64,000 nucleotides of DNA from Limnephilus marmoratus (GCA_917880885.1 OU862908.1:54519819-54583818), one strand, 5' to 3'. Shown: positions 46,701 through 57,338, numbered from the stretch's first letter. The notes: a model not told the origin generated them from the sequence alone. Numbers and translations are program-made.

Positions 46701-46754
46701 ACGTTGGTTAATAATTCATACAAAGGATTGATAAGCCAAAATATAAATCTATAC

Positions 46755-46880
46755 CAGTGATTCCCAAAGGGTCCAGGTTGACCGCCAGGGGTCCACGGCA
46801 GACTCGACGGGGTTCTACGTTGGCGTGATTAAAAATGGGGGTTCACAAGTTAGAAGTGGAGGTCCACGAAAATTTATCTG
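46755..46880. mobile_element. Truncated hAT-like element
   Basis: CAGTGATTCCCAAAGGGTCC, GACTCGACGGGGTTCTACGT and GGCGTGATTAAAAATGGGGG match the right half of 9353-9824, inverted. It is cut near 46900 by the next repeat. Confidence 0.75.
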
Positions 46881-46905
46881 GTGTCGATAGTAAAGAACAA
46901 AAATG

Positions 46906-47010
46906 TTTTATGGTTATTTCCTTTTGGGGTATTATGCCGTGTTGCGCTACCTCCTCCTTTAGCCAACGTTTCGGACAGCGTTACAGTGTCCATCATCAGG
47001 GCAGATGCCC
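46906..47010 (-). repeat. Penelope-like repeat, single arm
   Basis: Nearly identical to the left arm of the palindrome at 47898, extended by the inverse of 48020-48060 (TTATGGTTATTTCCTTTTGG) and ending just past the palindrome centre (GGGCAGATGCCC). Hammerhead-like core on minus. Confidence 0.75.
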
Positions 47011-47349
47011 TCAAATTTCAAATTCAATCAAAAAAATTCCAACTTCGGACCCGATTTACTCGAAAACGAAAGCTCAAATCAAAAAAAGTTAAACCACAAA
47101 ATCGACTCCAAATGTGATGTGGAATCTCCAGTTTCCCGCTTGTACTACGAGTTTCCGGACACCTTGTATACTAAAATGATACATGAGATTATAAGTATAC
47201 AGTGTTACACAGGGTATCAGTAGTATTAAGAACAAAATAAGAATGAATGAGTACACAAAAATAATATCGGTGAAGTGATACAGTTGTTATTAGAAGTACA
47301 ATGAGATAATATTGAAAAAAAAAAATACAAAAGAAATATGTACTGATAT

Positions 47350-47530
47350 AATACAGTAGAATTCGGTTATAACGACTTCGCATATAACGGCCTACCGTTT
47401 TTAGTAACGACAATGTAAACTCAAGTTAGGTTTCATAGCTTTTAGTAGGAAAACGTGTCCGTTTAGTACGACTTCGTTTAAAGCGACCAATTGCTTAAAG
47501 CGACCTATTTTAATGATAATTCGTCTGGTT
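47350..47530. mobile_element. Possible Tigger/pogo-like terminus
   Basis: CAGTAGAATTCGGTTATAAC after TA, then repeated GACTTCG and AAAGCGACC segments, resembles pogo/Tigger ends (CAGT-x-GAAxCTCGxTATAACGA). No matching opposite end was found. Confidence 0.45.
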
Positions 47531-47897
47531 AAAATGAAGTGCAGTGTGTTGTTTACAAAACCTATGCACCAATATGCCTATGCTTCTCCCTGCGCTCGGC
47601 TACTCCCCACACACATTACCGTGATTGTTTAGTCGCGTATTCACAATGCTGTGTGAAGTTCTTACTATCGAACAAAAATTGGTTAAAAACAAACTCAAAT
47701 TACAGAATTTCTGAAATTATAGATTTAGTCACCACATATTTACTTGCATAGAGTATAGGTACATTGCAGTGGCAGTCCGTGAGTTTTCAGTGAACTAGAG
47801 TGCTAAGATTGAAAAATCGACATTACTGTAGCTGAAAATGAATTTTTTTTTCAAAATTTCAACTTTTTGTACGAAGATCTTTCAGTATGTGGATGCG

Positions 47898-48086
47898 GCG
47901 CTACCTCCTCCTTTAGCCAACGTTTCGGACAGCGTTACAGTGTCCATCATCAGGGCAGATGCCCTGATGATGGACACTGTAACGCTGTCCGAAACGTTGG
48001 CTAAAGGAGGAGGTAGCGCAACACGGCATAATACCCCAAAAGGAAATAACCATAAAATTTTTGGCCGTGAAAATCTAAAATCATAT
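47898..48086. repeat. Near-perfect 60-nt-arm palindrome, Penelope-like terminal repeat
   Basis: 47898-47957 and 47960-48019 are exact reverse complements with a 2-nt centre. The right arm continues as unpaired sequence to about 48086 (GGCATAATACCCC, TTTTTGGCCGTGAAAATC). Family members: 46906, 17919, 59600. Confidence 0.85.
47961..48001 (+). ncRNA. Hammerhead-ribozyme-like motif
   Basis: CTGATGA (47964-47970), one extra T, stem GGACA/TGTCC with loop CTGTAACGC, GAA (47991-47993), self-complementary ACGT, then T and GGC pairing with GCC just before the core as stem I. A mirror copy on minus is at 47916-47956. Confidence 0.5.
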
Positions 48087-48854
48087 CGAACAAAAATGTT
48101 GGCTTGGCTTTACCTATCAATGAAGAAAGATAATACACTAAGTACTAAAAAAAGTTAAGGTTAAAATAAAATAGTAGTGTATTTTAATAAGGTCAGCGAT
48201 TGTTACTTGTAAAAACTTGCATATTCGATTTTCAGTACAACGCGTGTCGAGACTTGCAAAGCGCCGCCCGCCCGCCCACAACGCTTGTTCAGATGTGCAA
48301 AGGGAAAAAATATGACTTGTCCTGTGGTTGCAATCTTGCATGAACTTATTTGATTCTTCACAAATTTAATTTGCGAGAAAACTTTTGATATCGTTTCCCT
48401 CGACATACCTTGCCGAAAAAAGTTTTACGATTCTCTCGTAAAATTTATGCTAATTTTAGTCAAAAACATTTTTTACCGTAACATATTGCTTTATTTCGTT
48501 TGAATTTTCTCTTAATAAAAAGAAATTCTTTAAATTTTGAACAAGGGTCTAGAATTTCAATCGTCCATGCGATTGGTGGCTGCAAGATGAATGGTAATCT
48601 GTAAATTGCGGTCTCTTTTGTTCAGCGCTCTTGAGGCGATTTTTCGCGAAAACTGCGCTATATAAGTTCTTCAAATTTATTATTACCTACCTATTTTTCG
48701 GTGTCCCGGTTTGGGGAAAATAATAAATGGTCACTTTATACATCCCTACCATTAAAATTATAACTATTTTTTTTTATTGTTGATTTGAAATGTTGAAGTT
48801 ACAGTACGTTATTAATGTTTAATTTTAATGATATTAAGTTGGTAATCATATTAT

Positions 48855-49640
48855 TTTATTAAAGAAATCTTTATGTATTTGTAGTAGTGCAATTTTGTCA
48901 TACATTTTTGCAAGTGGGGGAACCGGGAAATCTTGGAAAACATTTATTGTTAGGTAGTAATTTTTAAATCTGATTTTTATTAATATTTTTTGAATTGTCT
49001 CTAGTGGAAGTAGGGATGATTTATATGCACTCCCTTAAGCCACGATTCCATATTGTAGTACGGAGTGCGCAAGTGCATAATAAATATCTTTTAGTATTTT
49101 TAATGATTCAGTATTTCTAAGTCTAAAAACTATATAGATCAGTTTTCTCATTCTGTCCACTGTAGAATTTATTTGACTTTTTCATTTGATGTTATTATCG
49201 ATAATTATTCCAAGATATTTTATTTTTTCTTTACTACTAATGTTTATACAGTTTGAGTTACAGGGTGCGATTCTAAGAAGGCAATTTCTTTCGTGAATTT
49301 TAATATTTACATTTACATAATCCTGTCAGGCTATAAGGTATAAAATGGGTTTTTTCAACATTGAGTGTCAATAAGTTTTCGTCAAACCATAGTTTTACGA
49401 TATTTATTGCATTATTAGCTGATACTTCGACCTAATTCCAAGAATTTCCTTCAATAGTTATCACTGTATCGTCTGCGTAAGATATAATGTTTTCAATGAT
49501 TGGGAGTTCAAAAAGATCATTTACATACAATATTAATAGCAAAGGTCCTAATATAGTTCCTTGTGGAATCCCAAAATCTATATTTTCTATTTCACTTTCT
49601 ATTTGTTCAGGTTCAGCAGTTGTGAAATTTTAAAGTATCT
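48855..49640 (-). pseudogene. LINE reverse transcriptase fragment, Jockey/CR1-like
   Basis: On minus: DFGIPQGTILGPLLLILYVN, ISYADDTVITIEG (YADD at 49468-49479), LWFDENLLTLNVEKT, KIKYLGIIIDNNIKW, RMRKLIYIVFRLRN, IYYALAHSVLQYGIVA and LETIQKILIKIRFKNYYL, ending at a stop near 48853. This spans RT block 4 through the thumb. Stops (in NSWN-stop and after GIVA) and small indels break it. The C-terminal end is absent here. The fragment at 61651-62113 (-) could be the equivalent end of a related element. Confidence 0.88.
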
Positions 49641-51021
49641 GCGGGCCCTTTGCAATACGCCCAGATTCTGAGAGACTAACTTGACTCTGGCGTCGATGGA
49701 ACCCCCGTGCCTGAGTAAGTCACTCAGAGTTACAATAAGCATACCTACCAATGGAAGGCATATTGGGAAGATTGCTGTATACTTACCTTTGATCTAGAGC
49801 GTTTACTTATGCAGGTTTACCCAGCTTGCTCTCAATACATGATTTCCTAGCGTGATAGGCACATCAAATCACCCATGTAGTAATGCTGTATTAAGTAAAG
49901 ATGAAAAATTAAAAATTATATTTTTTTAGAGATCTTAAAATATATATATTTTTTAAGCAAGACATCCCAAATAATATCATCCCAAGGCCACTTTACAAAG
50001 TAAGTTAATATCTTTAAACTCGTGAAACGACCTTTAGTATAATAAAGGTCTTTCATCACCCGGCATTTCTCCAAATATTTAAACTAAACTTACGATGATT
50101 TGATTCCCTGAAGACTCGTATATTTTGTATTCAATTAAAGAAATGTATTATTATTACTTTCAAAGACTAGAGCAATGCATGGAAGAGAAAATTAGAAATA
50201 TATTTTAATTTTTTAAACTCAAACTGTAAAACCTTTAATATATTACCTTTTGGATTTTTACGCCTTCAGTTGAGTGGCCAATCTAACTGTTGCCTTATGT
50301 CGATAACATAAAAATATTTAAGAAGATTTTTCAAACATATTCACAAAATTCATGACCATTTCCTCACAGCGTAAAATATGTTTGAAATTTCGGAACAATG
50401 TAAAAAATAACCCCAACATAAATAAAACATATGACCCTTTCTAAGGCCTATAGCGAAAAGCTGTTCTACAAAAACTTTGCTCACCTTTAACAACGTAAGA
50501 AAATCCTTTATTATTTGTTTATTCGGCTTTGAAGCAGAAAATTTTCATTCCGTTATTTACGTTCGTTTGGAAAATGTATTTTTCTATAAATTTAAATAAA
50601 ACGCGAGAGTATTCAAGATAATACAATGAGGATGTACCTACTTAGTATCAACATAAAAATACTACATAATTGTGAAAGAAGAATGATGCAAAGAGGGAAA
50701 TCATTTGCATTTTCTTTAATCTGTGAGTATTCAGACGAAACGTAAATCTATATTATTCTGCTTGTCTGAAAAATATAAATGTGTTGAGAATTTTGAAATA
50801 AAAGCATTTAGGAAAACAATTTTAACTCACAAACCAAAAATCATTTGCGTGCCGTAACTTCTATTACGATTTTCTACAACAAAAGCGTTTCTGTATTGGT
50901 AATTTTCAGAAAAGTTGATTTTGCTATTAAGGTTTATGGTTAAAATCATATATTTTTGGTCAGAAATTTTGATTGCTAAGAAATATGTCAGATGTTTAAA
51001 TTAATTTATTTTTAAGTTTTA
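49641..51021. other. No gene recognised
   Basis: A moderately GC-rich patch at 49640-49760 (TCGATGGAACCCCCGTGCCT) looks like part of an unidentified repeat. The remainder is AT-rich. Confidence 0.4.
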
Positions 51022-51250
51022 TTTATATGAATACCTCACAAGAGTCCCAGCTGCTCCCGTCTGGAGCCATTAAGCATATTTTATGGGGATGTTGTGAGGC
51101 AGAAGGTATTGAGGAAGGGAAGGAGATGGGAATGAGGAAGGTAGGGAAGTACCTGGCTATTCAGGTCCAGTCACCAAACACGGCTAAAGCCATTTCGAGC
51201 AAGGTTTCAATTCTGAATGGTGGTCTAACACCAGGGCGATACAAAGATTA
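51022..51250 (-). mobile_element. SINE family A, 3' part
   Basis: CTCCCGTCTGGAGCCATTAA, GGTAGGGAAGTACCTGGCTA and AACACGGCTAAAGCCATTTC follow the family body in reverse, up to ACACCAGGGCGATAC, where SINE B begins. Head not recovered. A scrap near 51600 may belong to it. Confidence 0.82.
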
Positions 51251-51257
51251 CGATACG

Positions 51258-51577
51258 ATTTTTTTTTTCGTGAGCTCCACACAGACCCTGAGGAAAATAA
51301 TTTCCCTCAGGGCCTATGTCATCTGTGTGGAGGGTATTTTAGGGAAGTAAGGAGAGGAGAGTTCTTCGAAGGAAAAGGGTTTAAGGGGTGGTTAGTCATC
51401 TGAGGTTCAGGGTATCCTGGTCATCCGCCTCCAAGACCTAGACAAACCTCGCCCCATGAACCCGGACATCCCCACTAAATCACCAAACGTAGTAAAACAC
51501 TTGGAGTTACCTAGAGGTGTTGGTTGTACAATAAAGGTTCCCGGGGCGGCGGTACCCATTCCCGCCTCCCAAATTGA
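51258..51577 (-). mobile_element. SINE family B, short form
   Basis: Poly-T at 51260-51269, then GAGCTCCACACAG, GGGCCTATGTCATC, CCTCCAAGACCTAGACAAAC, CCCATGAACCCGGACATCCC, to GCCTCCCAAATTGAAAAT. Same orientation and position relative to SINE A as at 28105. Confidence 0.87.
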
Positions 51578-51690
51578 AAATAAAAAAACTTTTACTGCAA
51601 TACTGCGAGTAGAACACATTTTTCCCTCTGAAATATTTTGTGTATTTTTATAAGCCCAGGAAGAAGTATCAGGCTTATAAAAATGCTTGA

Positions 51691-52402
51691 AGAGCGTTTA
51701 ACCAGCCAGCGGACGAAAATCCACATTTCGTCGAAAGTTCTTCTTACGATCGTGCAGGGCGGTTACAATGAGAAAGATTAATTATTCTCCGTACGTTTTA
51801 AATTATAACTCAATATCGAATTTATTTCAATTCAAATTAGCTTAAATTTATACCTTCATCCAAAAATGCTGAAAGGCGTGATGATAAAACTATTAAAATA
51901 ATGTACTTTTTGTAGTTATTTTTTGATTATAAGTATTTATCATTTTTCAATAATGTCTAAATTTAATAAGAATGTTAAAAAAATCTCAAATATATTAGTT
52001 TGTAAGTGCGCAAATAAATACACAAACGGACCAATTTTCGCCAAGAAACACATGTACGTACATATTTTTTAATGATTTTATTGAAACTAAAATTAAAATT
52101 CTTAAACATACGTTTGCTAGTTAATGTATTGATTTATTTTACTGCATGATTTTATTATTTGAAATGGGTGTGGTATAAAACAAAAACTTTTTTGAAAATT
52201 GAACAAATCTGCCAACGACCTATGGAATAACCTTATTATACTAAAAATTAAAAAAAATTCTCAAAATTTATTACATACGAATGCCAGATAAAAGAACAAT
52301 CTTTCGAAATCCATTTATAATTTTTTGTGGAAAAGAGTCAATACGTCTAAAAACTTTTTTGAAAATGACGTATTTCCGGTTTTCTCTGGTATTGCCCTCT
52401 TA
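51691..52402 (+). repeat. 712-nt member of an inverted repeat pair
   Basis: Reverse complement of 55954-56670 over the full length, about 95% identical by eye. Begins AGAGCGTTTAACCAGCCAGC and ends GGTATTGCCCTCTTA. The partner follows the stop of a LINE-like ORF, so this may be a 5'-truncated copy of that element's 3' UTR. Confidence 0.85.
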
Positions 52403-53744
52403 AAGTTCAAAATCTCCTACATACAAAACCCCATTTCTGTAATAGTTTTAACACATAACGTGGCTAATTAACATATAAAATGATCGAAAAGTGTTTCAAT
52501 ATTTGAGCCTGAACTACGCAAAATAAACTAAAACGCCATTTTTGTGGTGTTTTCTTCTTGCATAAATCATAACAGGCAGCTGGTGTTAAGCGGGAATTTA
52601 AACCTTTTTGCCATCTACATAAGGAGTATTGTTGCTAGCGACCCGGTTGCACGACGTGGCGCATCGCCTTATGCAAAGGATTTTTCAGTTTTTTCACAAA
52701 CGTTCATTCCTTTCGGTTGAAAAAAATGCAGAACCCTAAAATTGAGAATACTAAGAATTAAGATACCGCTATGACGTATCACCGGATAAAAATAGAATTT
52801 AAAACCATCTTCGAGTGGATCAATGAGATCACACTATTCAAGTATTCAGAGAGACTTGACATTTCTCTTATTACGTTTCTAATTAAATGAGAAAATACTA
52901 AAAATGTTTCCATTTCGTCGAGTAACTGGTAATTGGCCAGAAGTCAAGGGTCGGTACACATAATTAGCTTTATGAAAATCTCGTGATATTTTAAAAATGT
53001 TTTTTTTGGGAACTAAATTGGGAACGTCATAACATCAAAATATTCGATCAAGTTTAATGAAAAACTCATGATGACGTTATTTTATTTAATCATGAAAATA
53101 TAGTATATATTATGTTCGCTTTTCGTAATCATAAATTTCTCTGACACCACATCTTTGGCATGAAAGTTTCAGGGTAGTTTATAAATGGCATTATTGAGAT
53201 GTTCTGACATGTTTTGGCTTTCGATGCCGCAGGCTGCTTTGAAGCATCAAGCAAACGTCTTCTTATTTTGTGATTTTCCCGAAAAGTTTCCTGAAATTGT
53301 TTCACAAACGCAAGAGAGAACTTTTGCTCTTAAAACAACTTCAATGTAGGATGTTGGTGCCTACGTCGTTTTCGTTTTAGCACCATCGTTTATTAACCTT
53401 CCTCTTACCAATTTAAAATCTCCCATTTGATTCCAAGACGACACGCCAAAGTTATTAATATATTTGGGTTACATAAAAAATTTTAATAAAAAATTGCATA
53501 TTAGTAAACAAAATAATATAATTGGTATTAAATGTCTACTTGGCACATCGCCTATGGTGTGTTTTTTCACAACAAAGCGCGTACATGAAATTATAAAAAT
53601 ATTATAATATTGATGTATTAAATGTACAAACACAGACATGTACACGACAAACACGACATTCATCTGTTAAAATAGTTCCTATCTATGAATGATAATATTT
53701 ATATCTGTCTTATTTTTCTAAATTTCCGTCATGTATGATGGAGT
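52403..53744. other. No gene recognised
   Basis: AT-rich; nothing shared with other parts of the window. Confidence 0.4.
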
Positions 53745-53985
53745 ACTAACTAACTAACTAACTAACCATCACGCCGTTTCCCCGCAGGGGTAGGCAGAGA
53801 GGACGGACCGCCAAACAACTCGGTCTTGGCAGACACTCTTACTCAGATTCATACATCGTCTCATACATTCTCTGACTTTTGACATGGCCCGACTCAAGTA
53901 TCTGATTCACTTGATCGTGCCATGTCTTCCTCGGGCGTCCCCGACTTCTTCTACCATTCACATTCGCGTCGTATATTCTTCTTAC
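53745..53985 (-). pseudogene. LINE C-terminal end with (GTTA)n tail
   Basis: On minus: SRGRPRKTWHDQVNQI-type reading (GAAGACATGGCACGATCAAG), then CAAGACCGAGTTGTTTGGCG, CCTCTCTGCCTACCCCTGCG and GGTTAGTTAGTTAGTTAG. It is the cleanest copy of the 3' end also at 23228-23705. Confidence 0.75.
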
Positions 53986-54009
53986 TTACTTAGTGCTAAG
54001 ATAGTTTTA

Positions 54010-54300
54010 TAAATAATAATACCCAAGTCGGACGCTGGGCGGGCAGCGTGGATTTGATTTGTATACAAATTTACAGTTTTATTCCGATACTGATGAAATT
54101 TTACGCACTTGACCGTCAAAACAAAAATTTGAAAAAATCACCCCATCACCTATTCTCACCCCTTTAAAACCGAATTTTGATAATTCAATTTTGCCCACTT
54201 GACGTTCAAAATAAGATTTGAGGAAGGTCACTGTCTACATTAGATATCAAAAAAAATTCTGTGCAAAGCCCGGGCAATGCCGGGTCTTCAGCTGTTAAGA
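54010..54300 (-). mobile_element. RTE-type short element, third family
   Basis: On minus it starts CAGCTGAAGACCCGGCATTG followed by CCCGGGCTTTGCA, the 'acccggc' head design, and continues with two related segments ending in CACTTGAC-like words. Single copy in the window. Confidence 0.55.
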
Positions 54301-55579
54301 TATATTTAATATAATAGAACTATTATAAATAATTACTCGCGCAATCATAACTTATACCCACTACGAAAAATTACTAATTAAACCTTAATCAGTCAATTAC
54401 AATTAGTGAGCATATAATTCTTGATTTTAAAATGTCTCTTTATCCCCCCCCCCCCTCCCCCTTTCTTCCTTTTTATTATTATTACTCATTCATTCACTAA
54501 TTAAGTTTTAAGACCCGTTCATGTCTCAGGCGTAACTACCAAATGACATTCTATAGACTTACGTAATAGGTACATAACCAAGTAATAATTTAATTTAACA
54601 TACCTTATAACTTGTATTATAATGTACTGTATATGTCTTAACAAACAAATAAATGAATAAATAAAATAGAAGCTTGGTAACCTAAGTTGAAAGTTGCCCG
54701 CGGATACGGGAATGTTAAATCCGTTAAAATATTAGCTTTTGTAGCTATCCTTGTATGAAGCGCTTATACGTCATTAATTCCTAACACGTCTTAATCAGTG
54801 GTTTTGGAGTACTAATAAAACGTATCCTTAATTGGAGCACTATCAAGTTGGGAAATTTCTAAACACCACCCTGACATACTACAATAATTTGCTGATGGAC
54901 TGTTTATTGCTGAGGTTACTAAGCATAAGCGCATTCCAGAATATCTCCGATGCCTTGATTAGCTCAAATAATGATCTGAACCATTTAAACTACGCTGAGT
55001 TGTGTTTGAAGTCCTCAATGGAATATCTCAGTCTTATTACACACATAAACTGTGCCGATCTAAGTTCACATTTACGACGTGTATTTCATTGACGATAGCC
55101 AAAAGTTATAACTATCAGCAAACTCATCCACTATTGAGATGCTGAAATAGCCAAAGCGTGTTTCGGATCAGATTCAAGATAACAAACATTTGAATGTATT
55201 TAAGTACATAGAAAACCTTAGCAAATGATAAACTAAAAAATTCCATATTATTTAATACGGATACTTAAAAATGAAAAAAAAAATCTGAAGTCTATACGTT
55301 AAAATGAAAAAAAAACATTCTTGGTCATGTATATTTTATACCTTATCACAAAAGAGGAGCTCTTGTTCATGATATGGGAGCCACGATTCTTACTTTGGTT
55401 GGAAAATAGTATTGCTATTATAATATAATAAATTTAATATATAATCGTCTTTTAGAGGACATGCAAGCATGGCACATTAGCTTGACGTTGATGGAAAGTT
55501 TTTTTGTACAAACTTCTTCAAACTTTGCAAATATACCTTGTGGTATCATTATTGTTTTAATGAAAACAAATACTTACTC
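54301..55579. other. No gene recognised
   Basis: Contains a C-run near 54445-54462 and an AATAAATGAATAAATAAA stretch (54645-54665) that could be a retroelement tail. The 86-codon frame at 54832-55092 is unidentified. Confidence 0.4.
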
Positions 55580-55950
55580 GTATCTTAGTTTAAACCACTA
55601 TATTATTAACAATATCGACATGTTTCAAAAACAATGTGTTCTTCATCAGGACATGTTGTTAATGTAAAAATAAATGATAGATTTTTTATTATTTTTTTTT
55701 TATTTACTAGATTACATAATACATTTTGTACAAAAATTTGAGTAGACCCACAAAGCTGTCATATGACAGCTTGTCTGCAGGTTCTAACAATTTAAACATT
55801 CTTAATATAATATCTAAGAAAATATTAGTAAATACATTTATAGTTTTAAGGAAACATTAGAATAGATCACATAGTAATATTAGATAATTTAACTTACAAA
55901 CATAAATATATAAGATATTTCAATATATCTGCCTAATAACAAGATAGCTA
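55580..55950 (-). repeat. Penelope-like repeat and adjacent retroelement tail
   Basis: 55580-55670 on minus has the hammerhead-like core and TAGTGGTTTAAACTAAG, related to 3600 and 27040. 55680-55950 (TTTATTTACTAGATTACATA, TACAAAAATTTGAG) looks like a LINE tail in reverse. Confidence 0.5.
55606..55662 (-). ncRNA. Hammerhead-ribozyme-like motif, best paired copy
   Basis: Minus strand 5'-3': TTAACA-AC-ATGTC, core CTGATGA (55649-55643), stem II AGAACA/TGTTTTT with a CAT loop and one bulged T, GAA, self-complementary ACATGT (55623-55618), C at 55617, then GATATTGTTAA. The outer strands pair as stem I: 5 bp (one G-U), a 2-nt bulge, 6 bp. All three helices and the conserved core are present. Confidence 0.6.
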
Positions 55951-55953
55951 TAT

Positions 55954-56670
55954 TAAGAGGGCATTACCAGAGAAAGCCGGAAATACGTCATTTTCAAAAA
56001 AGTTTTTAGATGTATTGACTCTTTTCCACAAAAAATTGTAAATGGATTTCGAAAGATTGTTCTTTTATCTAGCATAGTTATGTAATAAATTTTGAGATTT
56101 TTTTTAAATTTTTAGTATAATAAGGTTATTCCATAGGTCGTTGGCAGATTTGTTAAATTTTCAAAAAAGTTTTTGTATTATACCACACCCATTTCAAATA
56201 ATGTAATCATGCAGTAAAATAAATCAATACATTATCTAGCAAACGCATGTTTTAGAATTTCAATGTTAGTTTCAATAAAATCATTAAAAAATATGTACGT
56301 ACATGTGTTTCTTGACGAAAATTGGTCCATTTGTGTGTTTATTTGCGCACTTACAAACTAATATATTTCAGATTTTTTTAACATTCTTATTAAATTTAGA
56401 CATTATTGAAAAATGATAAATACTTATAATCAAAAAATAACTACAAAAAGTACACTATTTTAATAGTTTTATCATCACGCCTTTCAGCATTTTTGGATGA
56501 AGGTATAAATTAAAGCTAATTTGGATTGAAATAAATTCGATATTGAGTTATAATTTAAAAAAGCTGGTACGGAGAATAATCAATCTTTCTCATTGTAACC
56601 GCCCTGCACGATCGGAAGAACAACTTTCGACGAAATGTGGATTTTCGTCCGCTGGCTGGTTAAACGCTCT
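55954..56670 (-). repeat. 717-nt member of an inverted repeat pair
   Basis: Partner of 51691-52402, 3.5 kb away in opposite orientation. In minus orientation it lies directly after the stop of the ORF at 56679-57062 and may be its 3' UTR. Confidence 0.85.
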
Positions 56671-56678
56671 TAAGATAT

Positions 56679-57062
56679 TCACAGATACATGGAGTTTTCG
56701 TTCATTAACCATAGTTTTGTCATTTTAGGATTTAGTCTCTCATTTTTTTTAAATTTTATGTTTTTATTGATTTTATTGAAAATCACTGGTATTAGATATT
56801 CAAGAGTATGGCTTCCATATTTATTTAATATTCGAGGAGTTTTTAGGCCCTTTCCTTCTCTAAATCTTGTGGTATGTTTGTGTACAAGTAGGTGTTTGTA
56901 AGGGCTTTCCCCCATATTACCCATAATAGTAGTGAACCAGTGGAGACCTTTAAGATAAGTATGTATATTGTTCATTATGTCTAGATTTAGGTTTTTTCTC
57001 AACCCCTCAGCCTCTTTTTTGGAATTTTTGGATACAAAAGCTTGTCGACATCGCTCACGTCT
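56679..57062 (-). pseudogene. LINE-like C-terminal coding fragment
   Basis: Open minus frame of about 125 codons: CRQAFVSKNSKKEAEGLRKN, IHTYLKGLHWFTTIMGNM, LLVHKHTTRFREGKGLKTPR, GSHTLEYLIPVIFNKI. The pattern H-x-TR-(9 to 11 residues)-PR-x4-YG-x2-(S/T)L-x-Y-x2-P-x-(I/L)(F/Y)N resembles the end of Jockey/CR1-like LINE proteins. It is unbroken over this length, so possibly a young copy. It lies about 180 nt upstream of the Shaw exon, antisense to it. Another protein type cannot be excluded. Confidence 0.5.
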
Positions 57063-57242
57063 ACTTGTTATAACAATGCAATTTTACCGTTATTATGGTC
57101 ATAACCAGCACGATTTTGATGAAATGGGAGAACATTTTCAAAAATAAATGGGTCCTACAATATTTTTCTTGTGGTTAAGTGATGGCGCCTCCGCGACGTA
57201 TGTCATAATAATGTGTGTGATATATATTTTATTTTATTTCAG

Positions 57243-57338
57243 GCCGGAGCAGAGCACGCGCGAACTGTGAAATAATGATACATCGTCAGTGGAGATGGAT
57301 GGGGAAAACAGAATCATACTCAACGTGGGGGGCATAAG
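57243..57338 (+). CDS. Shaw: First coding exon of a Shaw-type (Kv3) potassium channel, with 5' UTR part
   Basis: Coding part is 57295-57338: ATG and 13 further complete codons reading MDGENRIILNVGGI, then AG, the first two bases of an Arg codon. The family pattern is (M)D-x-E-N-R-(V/I)-(V/I)-L-N-V-G-G-I-R, the start of the cytoplasmic T1 tetramerisation domain of Shaw/Kv3 voltage-gated K+ channels. These are plasma-membrane delayed-rectifier channels of neurons. The exon is preceded by a T-rich tract ending in AG (57241-57242) and followed by GTACAG at 57339, a usable but not ideal donor. The start is supported by an in-frame TGA at 57268-57270 and by context (G at -3, G at +4). The split Arg codon (phase 2) fits continuation into the next T1 exon, which is not in the remaining 6.6 kb. 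The acceptor implies at least one upstream non-coding exon, not identified. It is far too short to be found by ORF length. Identity rests on one 14-15 residue match, so another Kv subfamily is possible but less likely. Confidence 0.83.
57275..57337 (+). promoter_or_regulatory. Overlapping upstream ORF over the Shaw start codon
   Basis: An ATG at 57275 (A at -3) lies 20 nt before the channel ATG in another frame. It runs 20 codons to a TAA at 57335-57337, one base before the exon ends. If the mRNA contains this exon, the uORF overlaps the channel start and would be expected to lower its initiation, as overlapping uORFs generally do. Use of the uORF is inferred; the reading frame is visible directly. 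Confidence 0.5.
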
